Assembly: GCF_905475395.1 (NCBI RefSeq)
Contig: NC_058340.1
Location: 75,618,181-75,682,180 of the forward strand
Source of the DNA: Chrysoperla carnea
Taxonomy: Eukaryota > Arthropoda > Insecta > Neuroptera > Chrysopidae
Direction of reading: 5' to 3'
Length of the DNA: 64,000 nucleotides
Part shown: one piece after another, positions 1 through 13,300 of the stretch
Numbering within the stretch: the stretch's first letter is position 1
Layout of the letters: each line of letters begins with the position of its first letter
Notes under the pieces: model-generated
The model's database searches: none
Told to the model about the DNA's origin: nothing
What the model saw: the letters and a program-made list of their open reading frames with translations, nothing else
Position numbers and translations under genes: made by a program

Positions 1-849
1 TCCTCAGGACATAAAAAGTGAGGTCGAATTCGTAAATGAGGAACAGTGCCGGATTTACCTCTGACGGGGCCCCAAGCAACCTCAGGTTTTTGGGGCCCTC
101 ATTGTAAACTCCCCCCCCCCCCCCCGATATTTCAAAATAATGAATAACTAGTTAATTTTGCATAATCAATATATTTTACAGTTAACTTATAATTTACTAT
201 CTAAATTACAACTTTTTTCTACTTTTCTCAGTCGCAAATTGATGAATGACATCATCAAAGTCAAGTTTTTCAAGCTTGTCTTTTTCGATAAACAGTAAGC
301 CTAAATCACTAACTTTTTCTTGACACATCGATGAGCGTAAATAATTTGTACTATTAGCTATCGGTATTGTAAGGAATAGTCTGATGAGGCATTCAACATT
401 TGGAAACGCTGAAAACAGTTCATCCTTGAAAATGATTTGGTACAATATATATATTGTTGACACGGATTTTTTTTTTTTCATGTGTTATTTATTTTTTTTT
501 TTCAAATTTTCGAATGTGTTTTCAAAATTTTTCATTTTTTGGGGCCCTTGTCCAAGCGGGCCCCCAAGCAATTGCTTCCTTTGCTTCCCGGTAAATCCAA
601 CACTGATGAGGAACATAGGTCAAGTTTGTCTAGCTTCCGTGGGACCCATTTTGTAAACCGTTAGAGATAGAACAAAAATTTAAAAAATGATTCTTACATA
701 AAATTAAACAACTTTTGTTTGAAACATTTTTTCGTAAACATCACTGTTACCTATATGACGTAAAAAAACAAACGATTGCGTAATCAACATTGTCTTTACA
801 TGGTATTTCAACAATTAACTCAGTCCATTGTTTGTTTTCACTTGTTTAA
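1..849 (+). repeat. Family A interspersed repeat, copy 1, interrupted by a hAT element
   Basis: The two outer parts (1-43 and about 614-849) match other copies in the window at about 28839-29232, 32798-33903, 33132-33684 and 40923-41559. Shared landmarks are the block around 'cgttagagatagaaca' and the 3' end 'tttgttttcacttgt'. The copy lacks its 5' part, which lies beyond the window edge. No protein is encoded. The family looks like a non-autonomous mobile element of about 550-640 bp, but I cannot assign it to a superfamily. Confidence 0.75.
44..605 (-). mobile_element. hAT DNA transposon, internally deleted, with 8-bp TSD
   Basis: The element starts CAGTGCCGGATTTACC and ends GGTAAATCCAACACTG, which are inverted repeats of the hAT type. 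It is flanked by the perfect 8-bp duplication 'atgaggaa' (36-43 and 606-613). A minus-strand reading frame (206-481, 91 residues) resembles the C-terminal dimerisation region of hAT transposases, with the order CLIRLFLTIPIA, then YLRSSM.QEKVSDLGLLFIEK, then FDDVIHQFA. The serine-rich stretch normally lying between LTIP and YLRS appears deleted, and the rest of the transposase is absent. At 562 bp it is a non-autonomous remnant, inserted into a family A repeat and therefore younger than that copy. Confidence 0.85.
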
Positions 850-2513
850 ATTAATTTTGAACAATTCTCGTTGAGAGAATGAATCATTGTAAAGACATGA
901 TTGATAATTCGCAGAATGTCTTTTTTATCTATAAAATAAAATAAAATAAAGTAGTTATTTGTAAAACGTGTGAGGTCTTTTACATAAAAATACTGACTAC
1001 GTGCTAAAAAAATCATTTAATAAACAACGCTTCATATTTTTATATCTTTGTATCAATACTAAGCACGCATTCATTACGATAAAAACATTTAAACATAAAA
1101 ACAATGTTGAGGTTCTGTTCTTTCTACGATTATTTATTTATGTATAAAAGTATCAAGGATAAAATTGCACATTTATTTGAAGGAGAAATAATTACACAGA
1201 CAGAGTGTCTCTAAATGGTCTGTACAACACTCTATCCAGAAGCGGATTTAGAAATTATATCAATCAAGACCTTTTTTAGTTCTTTAGTTTCAAGTTCTTT
1301 ATTTCTTAGAACCTGTAAAATCACCTTGATTGTTTGCGGAAGTTCTCCGGTTCGAGCTATCGTTATTAAAAAAATTTATCGTTTATTTATCGTTAAATTA
1401 AAATTTTGAAAGCGTTTTTTGTAACTTCAAACACGAAAAGCTATTTTGCTAAAATTAGGTATGTTGGCATTGGTTTATAGGACAAAAAAATCTACATAAA
1501 CCTTCAGTTTATCAACAACTTATTGGAGCAGAACGTAGAAATTTTAGATTTCAAACCCCCACGCGTATTTCTACGCCCAAGCAGGTAAAGAATTGAATGT
1601 GTTCAATTTGATTCAGTAACCTGTGTACTACAAAAAATATACTCTTGTTTATAATCGATTATCCTGGATTACTCGAAAGAACAACGGACAAATTTTATTG
1701 GCTTTTAGCAACCCGCCAACTGGGAATAATATTTTGTACTATTACTATTTTGTATTTACCAATCAAAATATTCAAATACCATTTTGAAGACCAATCAAAA
1801 CATTCAAATTCAAATCAGATAAATCACGCTAACTGGCGATAATAATTCGTACTAGTTAAAACAGGAAGTGAAGCCGTTTTCAATTGCTACAACAAAAATA
1901 TCAGGTAATTCAGCTGATAGCCAAATTCCATAAGGTTTATACATGGTCATTTGCAATTTTAATCATTAGATTTCCACAAAAAAGTTGGGAAAATTTTCAT
2001 TCAATAGTTTCAAATTCCCCAATGAAATTAAAAGATCATCTGTATTAAGTATCATATTAGAAGAAAAATTATTCTGAGACATTTTGTATAATTATAAATA
2101 ATATTAAATAAATAATTGTTTTTTGTAATTAAAAACAAATTCGTCTTATTAGATTTTTTTTTTAAATATTAATTTCAAGGATAAATTTTCAAATAAAACA
2201 CATTGTAACTGTCAATGGCAAATGTCAATAATTGAATGTAATTAGATACGGTTTCACTGTAGGAGATTTTATTCTAATTGCGTTGTTTTAAGTCTGTTTA
2301 ATTTTATGATCTTAATAACCTTACTATGTGTCATTTAATAATTAATTTAAACAAACAAAAAACCAATTAACTTTTCTTTCCTGTCATGATCAATTTTAAT
2401 CATAAACGTAACAATAGATAATATCCGAATTTAACTTTAGATTAGATGATAACAAGTGGAATGTGGTTAGATGGATGATTTCATATGTGGCTGACACTAC
2501 ATTTAACTCAAAA
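850..2513. other. Non-coding stretch, no gene recognised
   Basis: AT-rich sequence with many stops in all frames. The short open frames at 1215-1409 and 1645-1842 show no domain, no codon bias and no splice context. I see no upstream exon of the ABCG gene here. Confidence 0.5.
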
Positions 2514-2515
2514 TA

Positions 2516-3031
2516 GGGTATTATCGTTAGTCAAAAATAAATCATGAAATTTGTAAAAAGTTAAAATTAATGTAAAAATAGACTTAAATATTCTGATTTC
2601 GAGTCATAAAAGCACATTTTTCTTTTAATATATTAAAATTAAAAATCGTAATTTTTAAATTGTATATCACGTGACCTAAAACGCGGGTAAGCCCTGCTGT
2701 GATGTCATATCGGTATGAGTCATAGACCATCAGTTAGTTCAGTGTAGACAGCTGGGTATAATATATCCATAGATAATAAGTATTTATATTTATTATAATC
2801 AAATGTCTATGAATATATCTGTCAAACTTATTTGTGTTATTTCGTATAGTGATACCCATATTACGTCATCAAATTGAATACCCGTGTTTTTGACAGTTTA
2901 AAAAAGGTTTAAAATTTAATTTTAAGTTTTTGGCAAGAAAGCGTGTTTATTTTTCCGAAATAAATTTTTGGTGGCTTTTTATTAGCAAAATCAACATTTT
3001 GAAGTACTTTTTCAAAAATAGTGGAATATCC
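2516..3031 (+). mobile_element. Family B MITE (TA-flanked), copy 1
   Basis: A 516-bp element starts GGGTATTATCG and ends GTGGAATATCC, with TA on both sides. The body is shared with copies at 12925-13319 and 23233-23728; for example all carry a 'cacgtga' block, 'gtagacagctgggtataat' or a close variant, and 'atgacgtaatatgggtat' or its complement. There is no coding capacity. TA duplication and GGGTAT-type ends suggest mobilisation by a Tc1/mariner-like transposase; that is inference. Confidence 0.8.
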
Positions 3032-4391
3032 TATTTTATTTGTTACCATCAACAACAGTAAATTTTTGTTCCCATTCATGTTCCCTGATAAAAGACATTA
3101 GATATGATGATAACAAACAGACTGTATTTTGATTAAAATAGGGCAACAGAATTTATTATATTTTAAAGATAGTTGAATTTTTAAATAAGATGCAAATCAT
3201 TTTCTAATTATTTATGCATTTTATACTTAAATAACTGTAATTAGTTGGCAAGTCTGTCGTAGCTATCTGTATAAAGATGACTTAATCAATTTTGACATTT
3301 TTTATTATACATAAATTATATAAATTAATTTATAATTATTTCAGATGTTAAGCATCTAAATCAGCTCAGGGGCAAAGAATTACAGAAATTAGTTTCATTT
3401 CAACATATTAAGTAATATCGTCACATAGACGTCAGTTTATTATTCTTGGAACTTGAAACTTTACTTCATAATGATTTTTAGTCAGAATCTTTTTTTCACT
3501 GGAAAAAATTGAATTATGTGATAAAAATATGAAACTTTATAGATTTAAGGTAGACAATCGTTATAGTCGAGTACATAAAAATATGCTCTTATATTCGTGC
3601 ACTATTTGTAACAACAGTGTACAATACTAAGACATTGTATCTATACATATACTCAATATTCAATATGGATGTTAATTAATTGTTATCATCCAATCTAAAG
3701 TTAAATTATATACAAATATGTAATGTAAAAACAACTAATAAGATTTAAGGTACTGGAATCATATAAGGCCCACTTAACTTCAAAACACCATAAATTCTCT
3801 AAATTAAAGAAGGTTTGTAAAAAAAGTCTTAGAACCTTTTTTTTTTTATTAATTTTGATCCCAGTTATATGATAAAAAATTTTCCGAAACGATTCGGTCA
3901 ATATTATATATATTTTTAAAAAAATTTGTTTCAACAATATCCTACCGGGTTACCCACCGGCAACCTACACTTTTACGTTCAGAAGCATTTTTTAAACGGG
4001 ATCCTGTAAAAATTGTTCATGCTCAATGATGAATTTTGTCGGATCTAGTCTGGTTAGAACGGGTCTGTGTTCAGGACAACACAACAACCTTTACAGAATC
4101 AGAGTCATTACAGGGGACACTCTACCCAATAACGTAATAATACCTACGTAACACTAAAAAATGTTAGCATGGTGATTAAACCGGACTTCAAATAATTTAA
4201 ATTCAAAAAAAATTTATTAGCTACTGTCGTCATTCAAACAAACATTTGCAAATTTTTAAATATATAAAATATCTTGACAGACCAGTTTGTTTCCAAAAAT
4301 TGCTATTTAACCGCTATTTATAATCGATTTTGATCAATGTCAAATTAATCACGTCAATTATTCTAAATGAATTTATTTTTTTTTGTTACAG
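3032..4391. other. Spacer or intron upstream of the first visible ABCG exon
   Basis: Mostly AT-rich and featureless. A slightly GC-richer patch at about 3942-4140 looks like an old insertion but matches nothing else in the window. The stretch ends in the polypyrimidine tract and AG (4390-4391) that precede the first visible ABCG exon. Confidence 0.5.
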
Positions 4392-7300
4392 CCGGGACAC
4401 AAACAATCTTAAAATCAGTAAATGGACGATTCCAATCTGGTCATCTATCAGCAATTATGGGTCCATCTGGTGCTGGAAAAAGTAGTCTTTTAAATGCTGT
4501 TTCCGGATATAGGTTTGTATTTTATAAAGAAAAAAATATTACAACTAACAGAGTTAAAAATTGAAATAGCCTGTATATAGTGAGTTTAAATTATGAACAT
4601 CAGTAGATAGAGGAGAGTGGGGTATTTACGAATATGGACGTTCCCAAAAAAATGGGTGTATGCAAATATTTGAGACTTACGTTTCAAATTTTGAAGGTGG
4701 TGAAGGGTGGAGAACTTAAGAATAAAATTGTTCGATATAAACCATAATTTTTGAAATATTGATGCCTATTGATTTAGAGAAAATCACTTTTAGACTTAGA
4801 AACATTAGAACTTTCCCTTACTTTTGGTAAATTATGCTAGATAAAAACTACGTATTTGTATGTCATTTTTAATCGTTAGGTACAAATTTTGGACTATAAA
4901 CTTGGATATATGATAACAAAAATGAAAAGAATTAAAAAAATATGTTGATTCATTCGATAATTATTATTTAACGGAAATGAACTTATTCATTTTTTAAATC
5001 CGTTTAAGTCATATGACAGACATTTAACAACAGAACAACAGAACAACTGACTGATTGAATTGACTGTGTTATAATCCAGACATTTTAGCTGTCAAAAATA
5101 TCTTTCAAAGAGTCTTACAAATTGAAAATTTTCTTTAACTATTCAGTTTATGATATTTCGAAAACCAGTGCAAATATCGAAAAAATTTTATTCTTATTTA
5201 AAATTCATTAACAAAGTTGAAAATAACATAAAAATAATTTCAACCTTAAATCTAGCCTGCTCGTGCATTCCGTATATGGATGGAAACACTTGGTTTTTTT
5301 TCTATTTCGTTGCTAATATGCTTATTTTCTATTAAAAAGTTGTATTTTTTTTGGTTTTCATTCGTTCGAAGTGAAAATTTTGAAAAACTTTCTTTATAAG
5401 AGCTAATATATTTTAAATCGTTTTTCAATGATTTTTTTCTCAAAAATTTGCATGAATACCTAAGCTGAAATTATAACCACATATTCTTTAAGTAAAAGTC
5501 TATCTAAAAATTTGAGCCTTTAAATCAAGCATTTTGTCATGCTTATTCATTCATAAAATCATTATCTTTATATTTATCTTCGAAGAAAAATTTCTGCATT
5601 AGAATTTTTCCGAAGATAAATCCTTAAAAGACTGGATTATTTATGATTATTTTGAATTCCGTTAGTTGTTGCATGTTAAAAGCACATTGAGTTCATTGCA
5701 TTCACACAGCCTAAATTATTCATATGTTAATAATCATGGATGTTTATGCATTATTATTAAATTGCTGACTTAAATTATAAATAATAATAGAAATAGACTT
5801 TTTTATTTGCGTAACGGTGCTGTATATATCGATGAAAAAATTTATTTTAAGGTATTTTGATACCAATTTTAAGTTTTTTTAATCAATTAATCATCCTTTT
5901 ATATATCTTTTGTGAAAAATTCATATTGATCCTCTGTACGGTTTTGGAGATATTAACTATCGAAATCAGTTGGGTTGGGTTGGGTTTTTTATAGGTTGTT
6001 TACATTTTACTTTTAAATCGTAGTTTTTTAAAGTTTTTAACGTATGACACGAGCATACCTATGGAAAATTCACGTTTACTCTAGCTTCAAATTACTTTAT
6101 ACGCAGTGTTCAGAAGTAAATTTTCTTTGAAGAATTGGGAACTTCGTTTTAAGAGAATAACGGAGATAAAATCCAAGATAGAAAGGAATAAATTTTTTAA
6201 TTTTTGTACGAAATCGGGAAACTTGTGGTTAAATAGAAGCAGGTTGCTTTATAATTGGTCTCTAAACCAACAGGAGTATTATATATATAGCAATCCATGT
6301 TTAATAATAAATATCTATGTTATATAATATATTTCTTTTATAATATACTATATTGGTTAGGCAACACTCAATACACAAATGTTATCTATTTGCCTAAAAA
6401 ACATTGCCTATTAATTTCTTTTGAAAGCCTGTTGAATATTATTAAATCTTTAAAGTTCAATCTGCGGAAGAAAAAGTAAAAGAATGGAAAATTTTCATTT
6501 AATTTATATCCTTATGGTGAAACATATTCCCCAAGAGGAAAGTGCAAGAAAAACGGATAAAATTATAGAATTTTGCAGTTGGCGTGAATTTTAACTGAAA
6601 AGAATATTCTAGAATAACTTTCTTTAGATACAAAGATTTACAATCAAGGTAATGTTTAGCTAGTTTTGTAAAGATTTCGCAAAATAAAATTTTTAGAACA
6701 TTAATTGAAAAATAATTTATTACCAAAGTGTGTGTATGTTTGTGCATGTTATATGTATGAAGAAATCAAATAATATTTAATTTTTTTTTTTATATTCATT
6801 AAAAATATGTCATGTTTTAACAATTTTAATAAAATTAATAAAATTTAATATGAAATCAATCTTGCAACACAATCACAATAAATCTACTACCTAGTACCTT
6901 CCATTCTTTATTATATGTTTATAACTATTATTATTTATACCTAAAAAAATACAACCGACATCAAAAATATCTTATCAGCACCAAAACTCAGCTAAACTTA
7001 TACTAAAAATTCAACTTATAAGGCACCTATAACTTTTTAAGACGAAAAATTATAACACAGTATCTAACCTGTTGCTTCAACAAAGCCTCGTTCATTACTA
7101 ACAAAATGGCACGAACGACTGCGGACCAATACCGTAGTGTTTACACCGAGTAAGCGCATGTCTGCGAAAAAACTACTGATATTGAATGCTGATATTTCGA
7201 CATAAAAAGAAGGAAAAGTAATATCGGATTCTCTACTTCAATTTAAAGAGGTTGTAAAGGTGAATAAATCCTTAGAAACGTCGGAAATGTCGTTTTTCTT

Positions 7301-10300
7301 CCAGAAATGGTCTCAAAATTACTGAAATCTATCTCCGCTCTAAGATATTGTTCTGTCTAGTAACAAATTTTAGTTAATTTAGATTAAATCCCTATCAAAA
7401 CCATTATGAATATAAATAGGGCTTTTCATTTTAAAATCACGACTCACATTTGTTTCGTACTAAATGATTTATAACCAATGTGATAAAATGAATAACAAAT
7501 ATCTTCTATCTTAGTCCTACTTATTGCTGTCAGTACGAAAAAATAAACTCTGCACTTGCGCATGTGACATGATGAAAAGGTCTATTAATTTTCCTGAGGT
7601 TTTCGAGATATTCGTGAACAATATTACCTAGGCTACAATATCTTTAAAACTCTGCTAGAATATTTTTTAAACTAAAAATTCTTTAAAAGCCCTTCTTCCA
7701 GAAGAAAAAATGTAGTTTTTTTGAAGTCAATTAAAAATTAAATTTTCTAATTAATCAATCTAGCTCTAACTCTTATGATTATAATAATGTCGTAGTTTTG
7801 TAATTACTAAATGTAATTATCCACTTCAATTACTTTCATTTGTCACATTAGTAATTAGTAATTGCTTATCTTTTTACTGTAAATTTTGTAATATCAAAAT
7901 TATTGTTTATTTTTGAATAAAATTAATTTGATTAGTGTTGTTTCTTGTTATTTAAATTTTATAGGCCTGGTCGTTTCATCAACATCAATTGAGGCCATGA
8001 GAGCCAGAGTGGCCTAACTGCATTTTTTTCAATATTGTGCTTTGTATTGGAATCTGCTCTCTAAACAGTAAAAGTAATAGCGCAATAGTGGCATAAAATT
8101 TATTCTTTAATTTTTTTAAATAGATAACAGCATTAATCTATTCTTGCCTACCGAAAATTTAAAAAGTTTGACAGCGTGAGCTCATTCCTTTTTCTCAATA
8201 CTGTAAACTTTTGTTTCTGTACTTAGGCCACTCTGGCTCTCAAGGTCTCAATTTAACTGTGGATTAAGTAATCTTTATCTATCAGACTATTCGCTATCTT
8301 TGACTTGCTTCAAAAGTGTTCACCTAAATAATTTTCGTTAGTATCAATAAAATTCAGTTTCGTTAATATCAATAAAGTATAAATAACTTAATTAGCTCAA
8401 AATTTTGGTTAAAAGTTCGGCCTATTTTTGACAGCAACAATGAATTAAAAGAGTAAAGTATCGAATTGGAAAATTGTTAAAAATCGATAATATTTCAGTT
8501 TAACTAAACAAGAAAATATTTTGAATTTCGAAGGCTCCAAAACATTTCAAAAATATACAAAATAGAATGTATAAAAAAAATTACTGGCAATGCAAAAATA
8601 AATCTCCAATGTAAAAATTTAAATTTCATTAAATTTTGTGTTCCGGCAATACACATTACATAATGGATCCATAGATCAATTTCAGAATTTATGCACTGAA
8701 TGACCTCTATTTAATAATAGTCAAACTAATTAACAGAAGCCGATAAGAAAAATTTCTATTTATACCTTACGTAGGTATAAGTAACAAAGTATATTCAATT
8801 TGGTTTTAAGTAACGCTTAGAAATTTTGATAGTAGAAACAATATTTTGTAAAATGATCTGATCATAAATTGTAGTAAATTTTATTTCCCAGAACTTTACT
8901 TATTATAAAAACTTTAGTTTTCCTATTATTTATCAAGAAATTCTATTAAAAAAGATTTTAACGAAGCCTTATCATGTTAACGTTAGATCGAAAAACACCA
9001 AAAAATCCATCATTCTTTTGCAAATCACTATTTTCGATACCCTGTAAATACAACAAGTGAAAATTACAAAATTTGATAAACCCCCTAACAATTGCGGTTT
9101 TTTTCTTGTAGTTCTTTCGTTAACTGAACCGATTTTCTTCAAACGAAGCTAAGATAAGAAGAAAAAAATCAAAATCGGTTTAGTACAAACAATCTCTCAT
9201 CAAATGACAGAATATTCTCGAATACATAGAAAACTAATAGATTAGAGACCTGATTTCGATATCACACGAGCATACAGGGTGTTTTAAATATTTAATTCTA
9301 AGTTAGTTATTATTTTCACTTGTTTAATGGTTAAAATGATTTTAATTTATTTTACAGATCTGTGGGAGTAAAAGGGATATTTAAAATAAACGATCAATTA
9401 CGTGACGAAAATACATTCCATAAATCATCATGTTACATAACACAAGAAGATTTGCTACAACCGTTCTTATCCGTTGACGAAGTCATGACATTTGCATCAA
9501 ATTTAAAACTATCAACGGACATTAGTGCAGAGAAAAAACAAACAATTGTTGATACAATATTAACGGATTTAGGTTTATATGATCATAAATTAACGTCAAC
9601 CGAATGTTTATCGGGTGGACAAAAGAAACGTTTATCAATTGCATTAGAATTAGTCAATAATCCACCGATATTCTTTTTGGATGAGCCGACATCCGGTTTG
9701 GATGATGTCTCCACAAAATATTGTATTAAATTATTACATAAGTTATCTAGACAAGGACGGACAATTGTTTGTACAATTCATCAGCCGTCGGCAACATTAT
9801 TTGAAATGTTTGATCATGTGTATGTGTTGTCACGTGGTCAGTGTGTGTACCAGGGGGCTACAAATGCATTGGTGTCGTTCTTATCATCGTCTGGATTAGA
9901 ATGTCCCAAACATTATAATCCAGCTGATTTTAGTAAGTATTTTATGGTTTAATCTACGTCTACATTATTACAATAATGAGCGTGTTCAGACCAACCTAGT
10001 TCTAAGTATGCGTACCGGAGTAAAATGTTTTTTGCCCCCTTATAGCTTCCGTTGATACCTCGGAAATCCCTTCAGTCTCAAAACAAACCTGATATTCGTG
10101 TTTATTTATTATTTAGGATCATAAAAACAATAACACAGTCAAAAGTCTCACTCATATGACGATATGATGAGTATTTTTCTAGATATCTCCCAAATTTCTC
10201 CGAAATATAAGCATTTCGTACAAGGTTTCAAGCGATATACCAAAAACTACTCATCTAATCGTTAAGGTAGTACCAGCATGAAATCACTTTTCGACAGATT

Positions 10301-13300
10301 TGGCCGAATTTTTTTTCTCGGGTTTATAATAGCTTTATTTATGAATTCCTAAAATTTCATAATTTTTGACCGTTTAGATCGCGAGATATTTAAAGACAAA
10401 GTTCGCGATTTTGAGGGTCATGTCCCATTTAAAGCATGTAAAATGTCCGGTCTCTCCAACTATTTTTTATGATATTATTATATATTGAAGAAAAAGTAGA
10501 AAAAAATGTTTATACAATAAAATTCTAAAAAAAAAATTTAGAAATTAATTTTCACTTTCGAGATATTAATTTTGACGTAAATTGATCGAAATTGTAAAAA
10601 AAAAATTGTACCATTGCTTTAACATAGAAACTGCAAATACCATGCTGGAACATCGTTAAGGTATTTCCAGCATGGTATTTGCAGTTTCTATGTTAAAGCA
10701 ATGGTACAATTTTTTTTTCGACAGAATTTAACGAAAAATTAAATTTAAGAATTTAATAATGCTTACTATTAATTCCCAAAGTTTCAGAAATTTTGACCGT
10801 TTAAAATGGGAAATAATTATGCCAACGTCCCAATTTCGATCAATTTACGTCAAAATTAATATCTCGAAAGTGAAAATTAATTTCTAAATTTTTTTTTTAG
10901 AATTGTATTGTATAAACATTTTTTTCTACTTTTTCTTCAATATATAATAATATCATAAAAAATAGTTGGAGAGACCGGACATTTTACATGCTTTAAATGG
11001 GACATGACCCTCAAAATCGCGAACTTTGTCTTTAAATATCTCGCGATCTAAACGGTCAAAAATTATGAAATTTTAGGAATTCATAAATAAAGCTATTATA
11101 AACCCGAGAAAAAAAATTCGGCCAAATCTGTCGAAAAGTGATTTCATGCTGGTACTACCTTAAATGAACAATATTTATGGTTTTTTGGGGTCAAACTTAC
11201 CCTATTTACCAATTTTCATCAAATTCCGATACTAAAAATTGTTAGTGATTTTTTCGATTTTTCCTTAAGAATATCGCAAAAAATCAAAACAATTATTTTG
11301 CCTCCAATTTGGATAAAAGTCAATTTCTAGAGTAATTTGGACCCAAAAACTTCAAAAATTTGGTCCATTTGATAATTGAACTAATAGTTTCTGAGATATC
11401 GACTAAAATCACATACGAGTTGTGATATCGAGGATCAATTATTTCCGTTGATACCTCACAAATCCCTTCAGTCTCAAAACAAACCTGATTTTCGAGTTTA
11501 CGTTTTATTTAGGGTCATAAAAACACCAAAAAAGTCAAAATCTCACTCATGTTACGATATGATGAGTATTTTTCAAGATATTTCCCGAATTGCTCGGAAA
11601 TGTAAGCATTTCGTACAAGGTTTCGAGCAATATACCAAAAACTACTATTCTAATCGTTAAATGAACCCTATTAATGTTTTTTTTTGGGTCAAAATTACCC
11701 TATTTACCAATTTTTTGTGATTTTTTCGATTTTCCAAAGGGGTACTCCTTAAGAATATCGCAAAAAATCGAAACAATTATTTTGCCTCCGATTTGGATAA
11801 AAGTCAATTTCTAGAGTAATTTGGACCCAAAAACTACAAAAATTGGGTCCATTTTATAATTGAACGAATAGTTTCTGAGAAAATCGACTAAAATCGAATA
11901 CGACGTGTAATATCTCAGAGCAATAACTAACTTCCATTGATACCTTAGACATTTTTCAGTCTCAAAATGTTTAATTGATACTATTTTCGTTTTTTGTTTG
12001 ATGTGTTCGACTTGGGGTCTGACCACAGTATAATATAAGAGTTAGTACAAAATTGATTGATTAATATTAATTTTTGTTTATCTTTTACAGTAATCGAAGT
12101 AACTGATGGTGATAATTTAGACAACATAAAAATGTTAAGTGATAAAATCGGTAACGGCAAACTGTGTAAATATGCAGCAATTGAAATTGATAAAATGACA
12201 AATCGTATACAAAACTATCAACAGAACGATGCAACACAAAACGAAAATGACAATAATATGCGTACAATAACCAAATATACCAAAACAAAAAGTATCAGTA
12301 AAGTGTATGAGAGTACAACGTTACCGTTAACGCATGCATGCGATTTTGAACGATTATCAACGTACATGGAATACGAATTTAATTATTCAACGAATAAATT
12401 CCATCAATTTATTGTGATTTTACAACGAATGTTAAAACAAATATTTAGGAATACAACTGGATTAAAAGTACAATTTACACATTATTTGATGTGTGGTTTA
12501 ATGATTGGAACCATGTTCTACAATAATGCAAACGATGGTGCGCAAATGTTTAACCACTTGAAGTTTTGTGTTGGAGTTATTTTATTCTTTGCATATACAC
12601 AATTAATGATACCGGTTCTAGTGTGTAAGTATTATCAACAATTCGCTTTCCAAAAAAGTTAAATTTTTGCTACCGATTGACCACTTTGGTAGGATTTTCT
12701 TCATCAACATACCCCCCCACTGCCTGCTTTGTGACTGTTCACCAGAGAACGTAAGGAAAAAGACTGTGAGCGCGAATCCACCGTTATTAGCACGATGGTC
12801 CTGCCCACAACCATAATAGAACTGTGGCGTCCACCTTTTACGGAAATCGGTAGAAGAGTACCAAAGATTGTCTCCGGAGGTAATCAACCTATGGCAGTCG
12901 GAAGTTTTTCTACCTAAACCAATAGGGTATTCCACTATTTTTGAAAAAGTACTTTAAAATGTTGATTTTGCTAATAAAAAGCCACCAAAAATTTATTTCG
13001 GAAAAATACACACGCTTTCTCGCCAAAAACTTCAATTAAATTTTAAACCATTTTTAAACTGTCAAAAACGCGGGCATCCAATTTGATGACGTAATATGGG
13101 TATCACTATACGAAATAACACAAATAAGTTTGACAGATATATTCATAGACATCTGATTATAATAAATATAAATACTTATTATCTATGGATATATTATACC
13201 CAGCTGTCTACACTGAACTAACTGATGGTCTATGGTTCATACCGATATGACATCACAGGAGGGCTTACCCGCATTTTAGGTCACGTGTATACAGTTTAAA

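Larger units (their letters stand above)
10046..11990. repeat. Family D satellite-like tandem repeat (unit ~490 bp) in ABCG intron 2
   Basis: Unit 1 is 10046-10266 plus 11163-11443, split by MITEs. Unit 2 is about 11444-11934, and a third unit starts at about 11935 with 'ttccattgatacctta'. Shared blocks include 'tcccttcagtctcaaaacaa', 'atatgatgagtatttttc' and 'gcatttcgtacaaggtttc'. The open frame at 11448-11660 is part of the repeat, not a gene. A diverged relative sits in muskelin intron 8 (31850-32470). Confidence 0.8.

Noticed and set aside
1340-1365. 'ggttcgagctatc' as a tRNA B box
   Set aside because: It does not match GGTTCGANNCC, and no A box or cloverleaf could be drawn around it.
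3545-3760. Pair of 'ttaaggta' words as MITE ends
   Set aside because: Both are in the same orientation and the following bases do not pair as inverted repeats.
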